Source of the DNA: Bacteroidota bacterium
GTDB taxonomy: Bacteria; Bacteroidota; Bacteroidia; Chitinophagales; UBA2359
Reading direction: 5' to 3'
NCBI GenBank assembly: GCA_020627525.1
Contig: JAHDGP010000019.1
Span: forward strand, 1-7,620
Length of the DNA: 7,620 nt
Shown: piece by piece, positions 1 to 6,600 of the stretch
Layout: every line of letters begins with the position of its first letter
How positions within the stretch are numbered: position 1 is the stretch's first letter
Notes under the pieces: model-generated
The model's input: the letters and a program-made list of their open reading frames with translations, nothing else
What the model was told of the DNA's origin: nothing
Databases searched by the model: none
Program-made: the position numbers and the translations under genes

Positions 1-68
1 GTATCTCTGCAAGATATTTCTAATAATAGATATTCTGCTGATTTCATTATAAACTGTTTATATAATAC
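1..68. other. Left-edge AT-rich stretch, no secure gene
   Basis: No gene can be assigned with confidence. Two short frames run off the edge. On the minus strand an ATG at 47-45 opens MKSAEYLLLEISCRD and leaves the window. On the plus strand a frame is open from base 1 to a TAA at 88-90. Both are too short to judge, and they cannot both be real. An odd-centred palindrome, TATAAACTGTTTATA (48-62), lies directly before the minus-strand ATG. It could be an operator or a start-region hairpin if that gene is real. Sequence to the left of the window would settle this. Confidence 0.3.
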
Positions 69-133
69 TATACCAATGAGCGTTTCATAATGCCATTTTT
101 CAAAAAAATGAAACGGTGTTTGGTATTGGTATA
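69..133. repeat. Two-part inverted repeat (long imperfect hairpin)
   Basis: The outer arms are TATACCAAT (69-77) and ATTGGTATA (125-133). The inner arms are CGTTTCAT (81-88) and ATGAAACG (108-115). All 9 outer and 8 inner pairs are exact. The two stems are separated by an uneven internal loop, and the terminal loop is about 19 nt. The right outer arm sits in a 6-bp tandem duplication, TTGGTA TTGGTA (120-131), so the left arm could pair in two registers. There is no T-run after either side, so it does not look like a simple intrinsic terminator. It could be a cruciform, a recombination or protein-binding site, or a structured leader. Confidence 0.5.
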
Positions 134-139
134 TGAAAG

Positions 140-163
140 GTTAATCGATTAACTGATTAATCA
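140..163. promoter_or_regulatory. Palindrome cluster upstream of the small basic protein gene
   Basis: GTTAATCGATTAAC (140-153) is a perfect 14-bp palindrome. One base later TGATTAATCA (154-163) is a perfect 10-bp palindrome. Both are built from the half-site GATTAA/TTAATC, which occurs at 141-146, 147-152 and 155-160. The cluster ends 35 bases before the ATG at 199, where an operator would be expected. No clear TAnnTTTG box was found between it and the gene, so a regulatory role is inferred from symmetry and position only. Confidence 0.3.
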
Positions 164-198
164 AATATTTATTTTTTCATATATAAATCCCCATTATT

Positions 199-330
199 AT
201 GGCTAAGACCGTTAAAAAGGGCAGAGATGCTAAAACTGGAAAGTTTATTCCGATTAAGGAAGCCAAAAGGCGACCTTCTACAACTGTAATTGAAACAATT
301 AAAGTTGGTAGAACCAAAAAGCGGAAGTAA
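199..330 (+). CDS. Small, highly basic conserved-type protein of unknown function (43 aa)
   Basis: This 43-residue frame runs from ATG at 199 to TAA at 328-330. It carries 11 Lys and 5 Arg against 3 acidic residues. The layout is a GRDAKTGKFI segment (residues 8-17), then EAKRRPSTTVIET (21-33), then a basic KVGRTKKRK tail (35-43). The RDAxTGKF...PxTTVxE pattern resembles a family of very short basic proteins seen in many bacteria, sometimes mislabelled in databases as transporters. There is no membrane segment here, and no function is known to me. The charge suggests nucleic-acid binding, which is inference. Support for it being real is its family-like sequence and the hairpin terminator 10 bases after its stop. 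It is convergent with the metallopeptidase gene, so it is not part of that operon. Confidence 0.75.
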   Translation: MAKTVKKGRDAKTGKFIPIKEAKRRPSTTVIETIKVGRTKKRK

Positions 331-340
331 CATCTCTTTA

Positions 341-375
341 TAGATGGGAGATTAAAAAATCTCTCATCTACCTTT
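341..375. terminator. Bidirectional hairpin terminator between convergent genes
   Basis: The left arm TAGATGGGAGATT (341-353) pairs with AATCTCTCATCTA (358-370). This makes a 13-bp stem with one G-U pair in the plus-strand transcript and an AAAA loop (354-357). On the plus strand it is followed by CCTTTTATTA, a reasonable U-rich tail for ending the small-protein transcript. On the minus strand the downstream bases are less T-rich. Its place 18 bases beyond the minus-strand stop at 389 suggests it also ends the rloA-to-metallopeptidase transcript. Confidence 0.8.
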
Positions 376-388
376 TATTATCCCCCTC

Positions 389-1072
389 TCACAACTCCAT
401 CCCTGCCCCATTCTCTCTTAACCAGCGCATATGTTTGTCATAATCGGGCATCACTTTATCTAGTTCGTTCCAAAAGGCGGGTGAGTGGTCATGGTGCTTG
501 AGGTGAGTCAGCTCGTGGGCGACTATGTAACTGAGGACTGCACTAGGAGCCATCAAACATTTCCAATGGAAGTTGAGGTTGCCTTGTTTGGAACAGGATG
601 CCCAGCGGTGTTTCAATTCTAAGATGCGGAGGTTTTTGGGTTCTACGCCCATTTTTGATTGATACTGTTCTACTTTGCGTTGGATATGGGGCAAGCCTCT
701 TGTTTTATAGAAATGAATAAAGTGTTCGGCAGCTTTTGCTTTGTCTCTATGACGGAGTTTGAAAAAGCCGTTTTGTAGTTTCAAAGGAATGTCTTGTTCT
801 TCTACAAAATCTAGGCGGTAGTTGCGTCCTAAGTATAAGAAGGATTGACCACTTACAAATTCTCTTTCTACCTTGGAACGATTGGCATCTTCCCAAGCTG
901 CTAGGTGTTTGTAAATTAAATATTCTTTGGTCTGAATGGCGGTTTCTAGTTCTTCTTCACTAAGTTTTTGAGGGGCTAAAATAGAGACAGACCCATCCCG
1001 TTCAATATATATACTGATGGTCTTTCGCTTACTGCGTTTGATGTTATAATGGGTATCTCTTAATGCTTTCAT
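389..1072 (-). CDS. YgjP/DUF45-type zinc metallopeptidase (M48-like, SprT-like fold)
   Basis: This 227-residue protein is of the YgjP-like (DUF45) putative zinc-dependent hydrolase group, often labelled M48 family. The gluzincin motif HELTH is at residues 186-190, with H186 and H190 as zinc ligands and E187 as the catalytic base. H196 in the following KHHDHS stretch is the likely third ligand, as in the family pattern HExxH-x5-H-S. The preceding RWASCS (156-161) matches the RWGSC-type motif typical of this family. The N-terminal part (about 9-90) is the usual strand-rich region with a basic KRSKRKTISIYI segment. There is no signal peptide or membrane segment, so it should be cytoplasmic. The start codon overlaps the hsdR stop as ATGA, indicating translational coupling. 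Genes of this family are often found beside type I restriction genes, but the substrate and role there are not established. The gene is full length with all expected motifs. The family call is firm; a link to restriction is inference from context. Confidence 0.92.
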   Translation of the reverse strand: MKALRDTHYNIKRSKRKTISIYIERDGSVSILAPQKLSEEELETAIQTKEYLIYKHLAAWEDANRSKVEREFVSGQSFLYLGRNYRLDFVEEQDIPLKLQNGFFKLRHRDKAKAAEHFIHFYKTRGLPHIQRKVEQYQSKMGVEPKNLRILELKHRWASCSKQGNLNFHWKCLMAPSAVLSYIVAHELTHLKHHDHSPAFWNELDKVMPDYDKHMRWLRENGAGMEL

Positions 1073-4000
1073 CTATTACTGATTAAATCATTGTGCCTCT
1101 TTTTTGCTAATGCCAATAACTCGGTAGTGATTTTCTCGTGTTTGGCTTCTATTTCTGGAATGCCACAAAAATCCAATAGGTCGTCTATGTCTCCACTTAG
1201 AATTTTCACTTCGTGATTTTTGCCCCAAAAATTAATGATGTCGATTCGCTTTTGGAGTTCTTCAACAACTTGAACAATGATTTCTTTTATGGGCTCTATT
1301 CTGTCATCTGGAATGGCTTGATTGTCATAAACATGAAGCTGAATGATTCCATAAAAAGGCGAAATATAGGAGGGCAATCCATCACTGCTCTCTCCTTTTT
1401 GTTCACTATCGGCTATGGTTCGGGTCAGCCCATTTAGTTCTTCCACGCAACGTTCCCAATTGTCTTTGAAGCGTTCTAGTATCAAATGCAGTCGCTCTTT
1501 GAATTTGGTGTAAAGGGCTGGATCGTTTTCTGTATTGATTTTAATGTGCCTTCTGATGGCGTGTTCCATTTCGGAGGCTTTGGCTCTGGCACTTAGCTTT
1601 CGACTGTTGATGTATTTCGGGAAATCATCTGAGAGTAGAGCGATGGCTTCGACTTGTTCTTTGATACCATCTGACCGAAGGTATTCATCTATGAGTTTAC
1701 GGACTTTGGGAGCTGCCCATTTTAAATCCATTGATGGGTCTCTATAATGATTTTTGATGCGAATGAGTAAGTACCCAAATCGCTTGGAGGGTATCCAATA
1801 TTTTTGTGCTTTGGGTAGGTTCATCAACAAATCCAAACTGTCGAAAAAGGTTTTTAGATAGGTGTCAAACTGTGCTCTAAACTTTATTTCTTCACCTAAA
1901 ACTATGACCTTTTCTACCAGTTCGTTTTCTTTGAACTTATCGCCCATATATTGGGTAACAAACATTTCTATTTCGCCTATTCCGTAGTCTTTAAACAGGT
2001 TGATCAATCGCTGATAACGACTTTCCAATACAGGAAATTCTTTATTGATGTCTCTTAGGTTTTGAGTCAGCTCTTCATATACTTTCTCGTCTCCATCATA
2101 AATGGCTAAGGCTTCTTTAAGATGATTAGAAACACCATAATAATCGACAATCAAACCGTGCTTTTTACTTTCGCCTTTGGTTCTGTTTACCCTGGCAATA
2201 CTTTGTAAAAGGTCATGTTCTCTAAGATTTTTATCTAAGTACATCACTTGGGCAATGGGGGCATCAAATCCTGTGAGTAGGCGGTCGCATACACAGATAA
2301 AAGCAATGCCTGTTTCTGGTTTGTTGTAGTCAAAGGATTTCTTAAAATTATCTACTGCATTCTTTTCTTTAGCTTCTGTTCTGACTTTGGTGATAAAGGC
2401 ACTTTCGTTATTGTCTTGGCTGCTGACAATTCCGGCTACTTTTAAAAAACGGAGTTGCTTTAGTTTTCCTGGGTCTTGTGCCGATGATAATTTCTGCTCT
2501 TCTTCTTTGATGTGTCTTTGGATGGCTCTTTCTATAAAATATTTATAGCGACAAGCGGCCAATATGCTGTTGCTGACGACCATCGCTTTAAAACCATTGG
2601 GTAGGATTTCTAAAATATAATGGTCCACTAAGTCATTGGCGATTTTTTCTAGCCGGTCTTTGTTGTCCAAATAGGCTTGCATTGTACCATACCGCTTTTT
2701 GATTTCTTCTCTTTCTTCGGCTGTTTGTTTGCTAAATATATCCTCAAATGCTTTCTGAAAAGCATCGGGATCGGTCATTTTATCTTTGCTGGTTCTACCC
2801 AAATAAATGATGGGTAAGGTGGCTCTATCATCAACGGCTTCTTTGATTTTGTATTCGTCTATAAATGACCCAAATCGTTCGTGGGTTTTCTTTTTGTGGC
2901 GGTTGGTTAATAAGGGTGTTCCTGTAAAAGCAATTTTGGTGGCATTGGGAAAAGCATTGAATAAATTATCGCCCATATCTCCGCCTTGCGTTCGATGAGC
3001 TTCGTCTATCATTATCAAGATTCTGTCAGAAGCATTGACAACTTCAAAAGGGGTAAATTCGGGTACTTGCCCTGATTGCTGAAAAGCTTTTTGTAGGGCT
3101 TTGGATTGCATTATCTGTTCTTGGAGGAACTTATGAATCATCACCATATTGAGGTCGGAGGCTTTGCTCGCTAATTGTTGAAGGTCTTTTCGTTTGTGGA
3201 TGATGTTGACCTTTCCTACTAAGCCTGCCGTTTCGGTGAGCTGGTCTTCTAAGTTGGTGCGGTCAACGACTAGAATTATTTTGTGGTCTTTTAGGTCGGA
3301 CTGTGAACGGAGTTTGCGGATGGCAAATGCCATTGTTAGGGATTTTCCTGAGCCTTGGGTATGCCAAACCACGCCTGAACGTTCGTTGGCGTTTTTTCCA
3401 TCTCTAAGCCTTTTTAGAATTTTACCAACGGCTCTATACTGTTGATACCGTGGAACGATTTTGATTTCGTTGCCGCTGTCTAAGGTCATAAAAAGTGTAA
3501 AGTGTTTCAGCACATCTACAAGAATCTCTTTGTTGAGCATTCCACGTATGACCACTTCTTGACTGACTATATTTTCTTCATCAATTACAATGGTTTTATA
3601 CTCCTCTGGAAAGATGTCTTTCCAATTATAGTAATAGTCAAAATCTGCGGTGATGCTCCCAAATCGGGCTTCTTTGCCGTGGGTGATGATGCTGAACAAA
3701 TTATAATGAAACAATCTTTCTTCTCCTTCTTTTATACCAAACTCATCGTCTCTTCGGTTGCTGTATCGTCTTATCTGATTTTCGGCTTCTGATAAGGGTT
3801 CGCTGATATCGGTGTCTTTGGCTTCGACCACTACCAATGGTAAACCATTCACAAACAAAACAATGTCTGGAATGATCATTTTTTTGGAGGTGTTTGGGGT
3901 ATCGATTCTAAACTGATTGATGGCGACAAAATCATTGTTTTTCCACTCGGTAAAATCTATAAATCGAACGGAGGGCGATTTTTCGCCTGTTAGTTCGTTT

Positions 4001-4317
4001 TCTGATACACTCCCTTTACCGATTAATAGCTCGTGTATGCGTTTATTGGCTTCGTGTAGTTTGAGATTGCCGCTATCGGTTAAGTCGGTTAAAAGTTCGT
4101 CCAACTGTTGGTCGGTGAGCCACTCTTTGCCGTCTTCGGTCAAATTGATTTTACGAACATAATTTTTAAAGACATCGGGTAAAACGACTTGTCTAAAATG
4201 ATGGCGTAGGCTTTTCTTTGGGTCGCCTGGTATGCCCTGTCCTTGGTCGATGACTTTCCATTGGAGGGAACGCAGTTTATCGAGAAAGGGTTTTTCTACG
4301 TTTAAATATTCTGCCAT
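1069..4317 (-). CDS. hsdR: Type I restriction enzyme, R subunit (HsdR), EcoR124-like
   Basis: This 1082-residue protein is the motor and nuclease subunit of a type I restriction-modification complex. It joins HsdM2HsdS, translocates DNA with ATP and cuts unmodified DNA. The N-terminal PD-(D/E)xK nuclease has D151 and E165-A-K167, followed by the QIRRY form of the QxxxY motif (181-185). As I recall, the catalytic residues of EcoR124I HsdR have the same numbering (D151, E165, K167), so this looks like the type IC branch. SF2 helicase motifs follow: Walker A TQGSGKS (320-326), DEAH (438-441), TGTP (465-468), LLTGFD (680-685) and QSIARVNR (705-712). The C-terminal segment with KASEMEHAIRRHIK and NDPALYTKFKERL resembles DUF3387/T1RH-like C-terminal helices. 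Length is normal and no motif is broken, so it should be active. It lies 33 nt after rloB and overlaps the metallopeptidase by 4 nt, so the genes are probably cotranscribed. No Shine-Dalgarno is visible. hsdM is not in the window. Confidence 0.97.
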   Translation of the reverse strand: MAEYLNVEKPFLDKLRSLQWKVIDQGQGIPGDPKKSLRHHFRQVVLPDVFKNYVRKINLTEDGKEWLTDQQLDELLTDLTDSGNLKLHEANKRIHELLIGKGSVSENELTGEKSPSVRFIDFTEWKNNDFVAINQFRIDTPNTSKKMIIPDIVLFVNGLPLVVVEAKDTDISEPLSEAENQIRRYSNRRDDEFGIKEGEERLFHYNLFSIITHGKEARFGSITADFDYYYNWKDIFPEEYKTIVIDEENIVSQEVVIRGMLNKEILVDVLKHFTLFMTLDSGNEIKIVPRYQQYRAVGKILKRLRDGKNANERSGVVWHTQGSGKSLTMAFAIRKLRSQSDLKDHKIILVVDRTNLEDQLTETAGLVGKVNIIHKRKDLQQLASKASDLNMVMIHKFLQEQIMQSKALQKAFQQSGQVPEFTPFEVVNASDRILIMIDEAHRTQGGDMGDNLFNAFPNATKIAFTGTPLLTNRHKKKTHERFGSFIDEYKIKEAVDDRATLPIIYLGRTSKDKMTDPDAFQKAFEDIFSKQTAEEREEIKKRYGTMQAYLDNKDRLEKIANDLVDHYILEILPNGFKAMVVSNSILAACRYKYFIERAIQRHIKEEEQKLSSAQDPGKLKQLRFLKVAGIVSSQDNNESAFITKVRTEAKEKNAVDNFKKSFDYNKPETGIAFICVCDRLLTGFDAPIAQVMYLDKNLREHDLLQSIARVNRTKGESKKHGLIVDYYGVSNHLKEALAIYDGDEKVYEELTQNLRDINKEFPVLESRYQRLINLFKDYGIGEIEMFVTQYMGDKFKENELVEKVIVLGEEIKFRAQFDTYLKTFFDSLDLLMNLPKAQKYWIPSKRFGYLLIRIKNHYRDPSMDLKWAAPKVRKLIDEYLRSDGIKEQVEAIALLSDDFPKYINSRKLSARAKASEMEHAIRRHIKINTENDPALYTKFKERLHLILERFKDNWERCVEELNGLTRTIADSEQKGESSDGLPSYISPFYGIIQLHVYDNQAIPDDRIEPIKEIIVQVVEELQKRIDIINFWGKNHEVKILSGDIDDLLDFCGIPEIEAKHEKITTELLALAKKRHNDLISNR

Positions 4318-4350
4318 AAGTAAGTAGTGGTTGGTTAAATGTTTTGCTTG

Positions 4351-5022
4351 CTATGTTTGGACTTCTGCCAAGACTTTATCTATTTTTTCTTTTAAAATGC
4401 TCAACATATTTGCTGCCAATAAATGTACTTCTGTACTGCCTTTGTCTGGTTCATTATTGGTGGCTGAGTAATTGGCTTTTGAATGCTGCATTGCTTTTTC
4501 AATAAAAATTGGATGCCTACTTGAATGAAAACCTCCTGACAAATTTTGATTTAACCATCGTTTCCAAGCTACACAGGTATCATCATCTTCAAAACTGGGT
4601 TTGGTATCAAATACATGGTAATACAACCAGACTTCAAAACAAGGGTTACTTTGAACCATATTCCAAGCTGGTTTGTCTTGGCAGAATGTCCTAATTGCTG
4701 CCAATTGTGGTGCTCTTGAATCCAGTTTATCTTTGTCTCTATCCAATACAATCCATACTTCGTCTCCTTCTTGGAAGTCGTATTGAGGGCTAGGGTTTTC
4801 TTTGGTTGATATAGTGCTGTTTTGGGCTATGTTCAATAAGCCCAATGGTGAATTGTCTTCTTGGTCGTTAAGGTCATAAACTTCTATATTTACTCTTGAG
4901 TCCATTTTTACAAAATACTGGAAATACTTCTTTTCTCTCTTTGCACCTTCGCAAAAGATATACAGACTCTTGGCGGTAAGACTTGGTTCTTCTCGCTCAA
5001 ATTTTCGATTAGTGAGCAACAT
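4351..5022 (-). CDS. rloB: RloB/AbiLii-type Toprim-like protein
   Basis: This 223-residue protein is of the RloB family, whose members pair with an RloA ATPase in restriction-linked and abortive-infection loci. RloB proteins are thought to have a Toprim-like metal-binding nuclease fold. The expected pieces are visible. A beta strand ends in FCEGAKREKKYF (23-34), giving the conserved acidic residue E25. VWIVLDRDKD (89-98) gives the D94-x-D96 pair. SNPCFEVWLYYH (125-136) is the family's NPxFExWL-type motif. A late NEPDKGSTEVHLLA segment (190-203) resembles the usual C-terminal end. The ATG lies inside the end of rloA (14-nt overlap), so translation is probably coupled and the two proteins made together. 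The chosen start puts E25 at a normal distance from the N-terminus. The family call is good. The biochemical activity (nuclease, possibly against tRNA or phage nucleic acid) is inferred from the fold, not visible here. Confidence 0.88.
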   Translation of the reverse strand: MLLTNRKFEREEPSLTAKSLYIFCEGAKREKKYFQYFVKMDSRVNIEVYDLNDQEDNSPLGLLNIAQNSTISTKENPSPQYDFQEGDEVWIVLDRDKDKLDSRAPQLAAIRTFCQDKPAWNMVQSNPCFEVWLYYHVFDTKPSFEDDDTCVAWKRWLNQNLSGGFHSSRHPIFIEKAMQHSKANYSATNNEPDKGSTEVHLLAANMLSILKEKIDKVLAEVQT

Positions 5023-6370
5023 GAGTCTGCCAATTTAGATCCTTCAAATTACCTAAAAATGGAATCGCTCCATAACGACCTTTGAGATAGCCTTTTTGAA
5101 TATCAATCGTTTTATGTTCTTTGAATTTGCTCATTGAATATAAATCGGTTGAACCGTTTTGGTCTTTTTCTGCAAACCAAATTTCATCTTGCCTAAAAAT
5201 GTCTTGGTCTAATAAATTGGATTCGTGGGTGGTAAAAACCAATTGTCCTTTGGTTTCAGTGTCTTCTGAAAATTTCTTTACCAACTCTTTTATCAGCAAT
5301 GGGTGAATGCTGCGCTCCATTTCATCTATTATATATACATGTGATTCAGAAATGAGTTGTTTAAAAGCAGGGATAAAATCTAGTAATCGAATAGTTCCAT
5401 CTGATTCATCATCTAAATCGAACTGTATTGCTCTTTGTCTTTTTCCTGTATGTTCAATTTTCAAACTCTTTACCCAATATTTTTCTTCTTCTTTTGTAAT
5501 AACAATTTCATGTCCTTTTTCTGTATATACACTCATCGTTTTATCAGAACGATTATCAATTATCTCTTTAAGTTGGTTAAGCTTTTGATCTTCATTTTCT
5601 CCCATAAATTCTTTTAACTCAATTTTTTCAGATGTCAAATCGGTAATCCCAATATTGAGTGAACAAATCAATTGCTTGGCATATTCTTGGAAGTCTGAAT
5701 GTATATCTATTAAATGAGCCAATTGGGTAGGTCTTGAAACTGGAGTAACAATAACAAGGCTTTCTACAAACCATTTAAATGCTTTCTTAATCGGTTGTAA
5801 AAACGGATTCTCTCTATTGGAAAGCATTTTTAAAATTGACTCATTAGGCTTTACAAATTCCTCTAATAAAATATCTTTTAATAACTGGCTTTTTTCATCT
5901 GCCTCAAAGGTTTCCATAAATGTAATATGACTATTTCCTTCTACATCGGTTTTTCTTTCAAAAAGTAGTTTATCTGTTTTACCCAAACCTGATTGATACA
6001 ACTCTTCTGTGGCAACAATGCCATTATCCAATTCTATTCCATAGTAAAATGGTATACTGTCTTGAACAAACTCAATAGCCAATAATTGACTATTTAAGTC
6101 TTCTTTGGCATTAAATTTAAATTGACTCTCTTTAAGTTCTTTAGGAATTGACTGTTTTACCACCAAGTCTTTAAAAAATGAAATAGCTTTCACCATATTG
6201 GACTTCCCTGCTCCATTGGCTCCATAAATGGCTGCCATCTTTAACAGCTTTACCGAATCATAATCGTAACAATGGTGTTTGAGGGTCTTTGACCGTTTAT
6301 AGGGCAACATATTAAACTCTTTCCTTTCCCCAAAAGAAAAGACGTTTTCTAGGACAAATCTAATTAGCAT
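5009..6370 (-). CDS. rloA: RloA/AbiLi-type AAA/ABC ATPase (abortive infection)
   Basis: This 453-residue protein is an SMC/OLD-like ABC-class ATPase (AAA_15/AAA_21 type) that partners RloB. Walker A is GANGAGKS (50-57) within the LKMAAIYG strand, preceded by the typical N-terminal FVLENVFSFGER segment. A degenerate ABC signature, DESDGTIRLLDF (321-332), is followed by Walker B VYIIDEMERSIHP (345-357; D349, E350) and the H-loop-like FTTHESNLLD (379-388, H382). A DEIWFAEKDQNGSTDLYSMS stretch (395-414) and YLKGRYGAIPF (428-438) are characteristic of this family. The middle (about 160-300) is a variable helical insert. All ATPase motifs are intact. In the family this subunit is thought to sense phage and control the nuclease-like partner; that is known context, not shown here. 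It is the first gene of the rloA-rloB-hsdR-metallopeptidase unit and is separated from hsdS by a terminator. By eye its DNA is more AT-rich than hsdR, so it may have a separate origin. Confidence 0.9.
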   Translation of the reverse strand: MLIRFVLENVFSFGERKEFNMLPYKRSKTLKHHCYDYDSVKLLKMAAIYGANGAGKSNMVKAISFFKDLVVKQSIPKELKESQFKFNAKEDLNSQLLAIEFVQDSIPFYYGIELDNGIVATEELYQSGLGKTDKLLFERKTDVEGNSHITFMETFEADEKSQLLKDILLEEFVKPNESILKMLSNRENPFLQPIKKAFKWFVESLVIVTPVSRPTQLAHLIDIHSDFQEYAKQLICSLNIGITDLTSEKIELKEFMGENEDQKLNQLKEIIDNRSDKTMSVYTEKGHEIVITKEEEKYWVKSLKIEHTGKRQRAIQFDLDDESDGTIRLLDFIPAFKQLISESHVYIIDEMERSIHPLLIKELVKKFSEDTETKGQLVFTTHESNLLDQDIFRQDEIWFAEKDQNGSTDLYSMSKFKEHKTIDIQKGYLKGRYGAIPFLGNLKDLNWQTHVAH

Positions 6371-6379
6371 AATTGGTTT

Positions 6380-6395
6380 TACGTGAATTATTCAC
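6380..6395. promoter_or_regulatory. Operator-like inverted repeat, copy 1 (rloA-proximal)
   Basis: TACGTGA (6380-6386), 5 bases, then TCAC (6392-6395). The core GTGAATTATTCAC (6383-6395) is a perfect odd-centred palindrome. It ends 10 bases upstream of the rloA ATG, where a bound regulator could block transcription or translation start. The same half-site and spacing recur 72 bases away at 6452-6468. It resembles a CRP/FNR-type TGTGA...TCACA site but has 5 rather than 6 central bases, so the regulator family cannot be named. Confidence 0.45.
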
Positions 6396-6447
6396 ACAAA
6401 TTATGCAAATATGCAATTTTTTATTGTCTTAAATATGACATTTTAGT

Positions 6448-6453
6448 ATTATA
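6448..6453 (-). promoter_or_regulatory. Candidate -10 box (TATAAT) for the rloA unit
   Basis: On the minus strand TATAAT reads from 6453 to 6448, between the two operator-like repeats and directly next to the upstream copy. It would give a leader of roughly 70 nt before the rloA ATG at 6370. No TTGACA-like -35 is present at the usual distance. Many Bacteroidota promoters use TAnnTTTG instead; only near matches to that are seen closer to rloA (around 6398-6415). This is a candidate on position only. Confidence 0.25.
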
Positions 6454-6468
6454 CGTGATTTTTTCACG
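6452..6468. promoter_or_regulatory. Operator-like inverted repeat, copy 2 (distal)
   Basis: TACGTGA (6452-6458), a run of 5 T, then TCACG (6464-6468). The arms CGTGA/TCACG are exact inverted repeats. The left half-site and 5-base spacing match copy 1 at 6380-6395. The offset of 72 bases is close to seven helical turns, which would place both sites on nearly the same face of the DNA. It abuts the TATAAT box at 6453-6448 and overlaps it by two bases, as expected for a regulator of that promoter. Confidence 0.45.
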
Positions 6469-6531
6469 AATAACTGAGATTTTTATCAAAAAAACAAGGT
6501 TAAATACAAAATAGTACTCTAAGTAAAACAC

Positions 6532-6539
6532 TATCTTTG
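6532..6539 (+). promoter_or_regulatory. TAnnTTTG promoter box (plus strand)
   Basis: TATCTTTG matches the Bacteroidota -7 consensus TAnnTTTG exactly. No TTG is seen 19-21 bases upstream where the -33 element should be. A transcript from here would start around 6541-6547 and run into the hairpin at 6599-6634, giving an RNA of about 90-100 nt. The eight bases also form an inverted repeat (ATCTTTGT, 6533-6540, with ACAAAGAT, 6589-6596), so a structural explanation is possible. Confidence 0.3.
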
Positions 6540-6546
6540 TATTGTT

Positions 6547-6600
6547 ATGCTTAGTAAAGCCTCTTTCTTGCAAGAGAAACGTAAAAAGACAAAGATTTAA
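6547..6600 (+). CDS. Possible 17-codon micro-ORF or sRNA unit
   Basis: ATG at 6547 opens a 17-codon frame, MLSKASFLQEKRKKTKI, ending in TAA at 6598-6600. It starts 8 bases after the TAnnTTTG box and ends at the base of the terminator stem. A promoter, short frame and terminator in that order within about 100 bases look like a complete minimal transcription unit. The peptide is basic at its C-terminal half, has no hydrophobic segment and matches nothing I recognise. There is no ribosome binding site and almost no leader, so it would have to be leaderless. Alternatives are a non-coding RNA reading into the hsdS 3' end, the remnant of a deleted gene, or chance. Evidence is weak. Confidence 0.2.
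   Translation: MLSKASFLQEKRKKTKI

Noticed and set aside
61..70. TATAATACTA shared by 61-70 (plus) and 6453-6444 (minus) as a common promoter element
   Set aside because: Ten AT-rich bases recurring once in 7.6 kb of AT-rich DNA can be chance, and flanking bases do not match.
1..90. Partial genes at the left edge on either strand
   Set aside because: The visible codons (15 on the minus strand, 29 on the plus strand) are too few and match no family I recognise; the two alternatives exclude each other.
1213..4162. Several plus-strand open frames of 60-100 codons opposite hsdR
   Set aside because: They are antisense to a fully conserved gene, have no recognisable domains, and arise from codon bias in the true strand.
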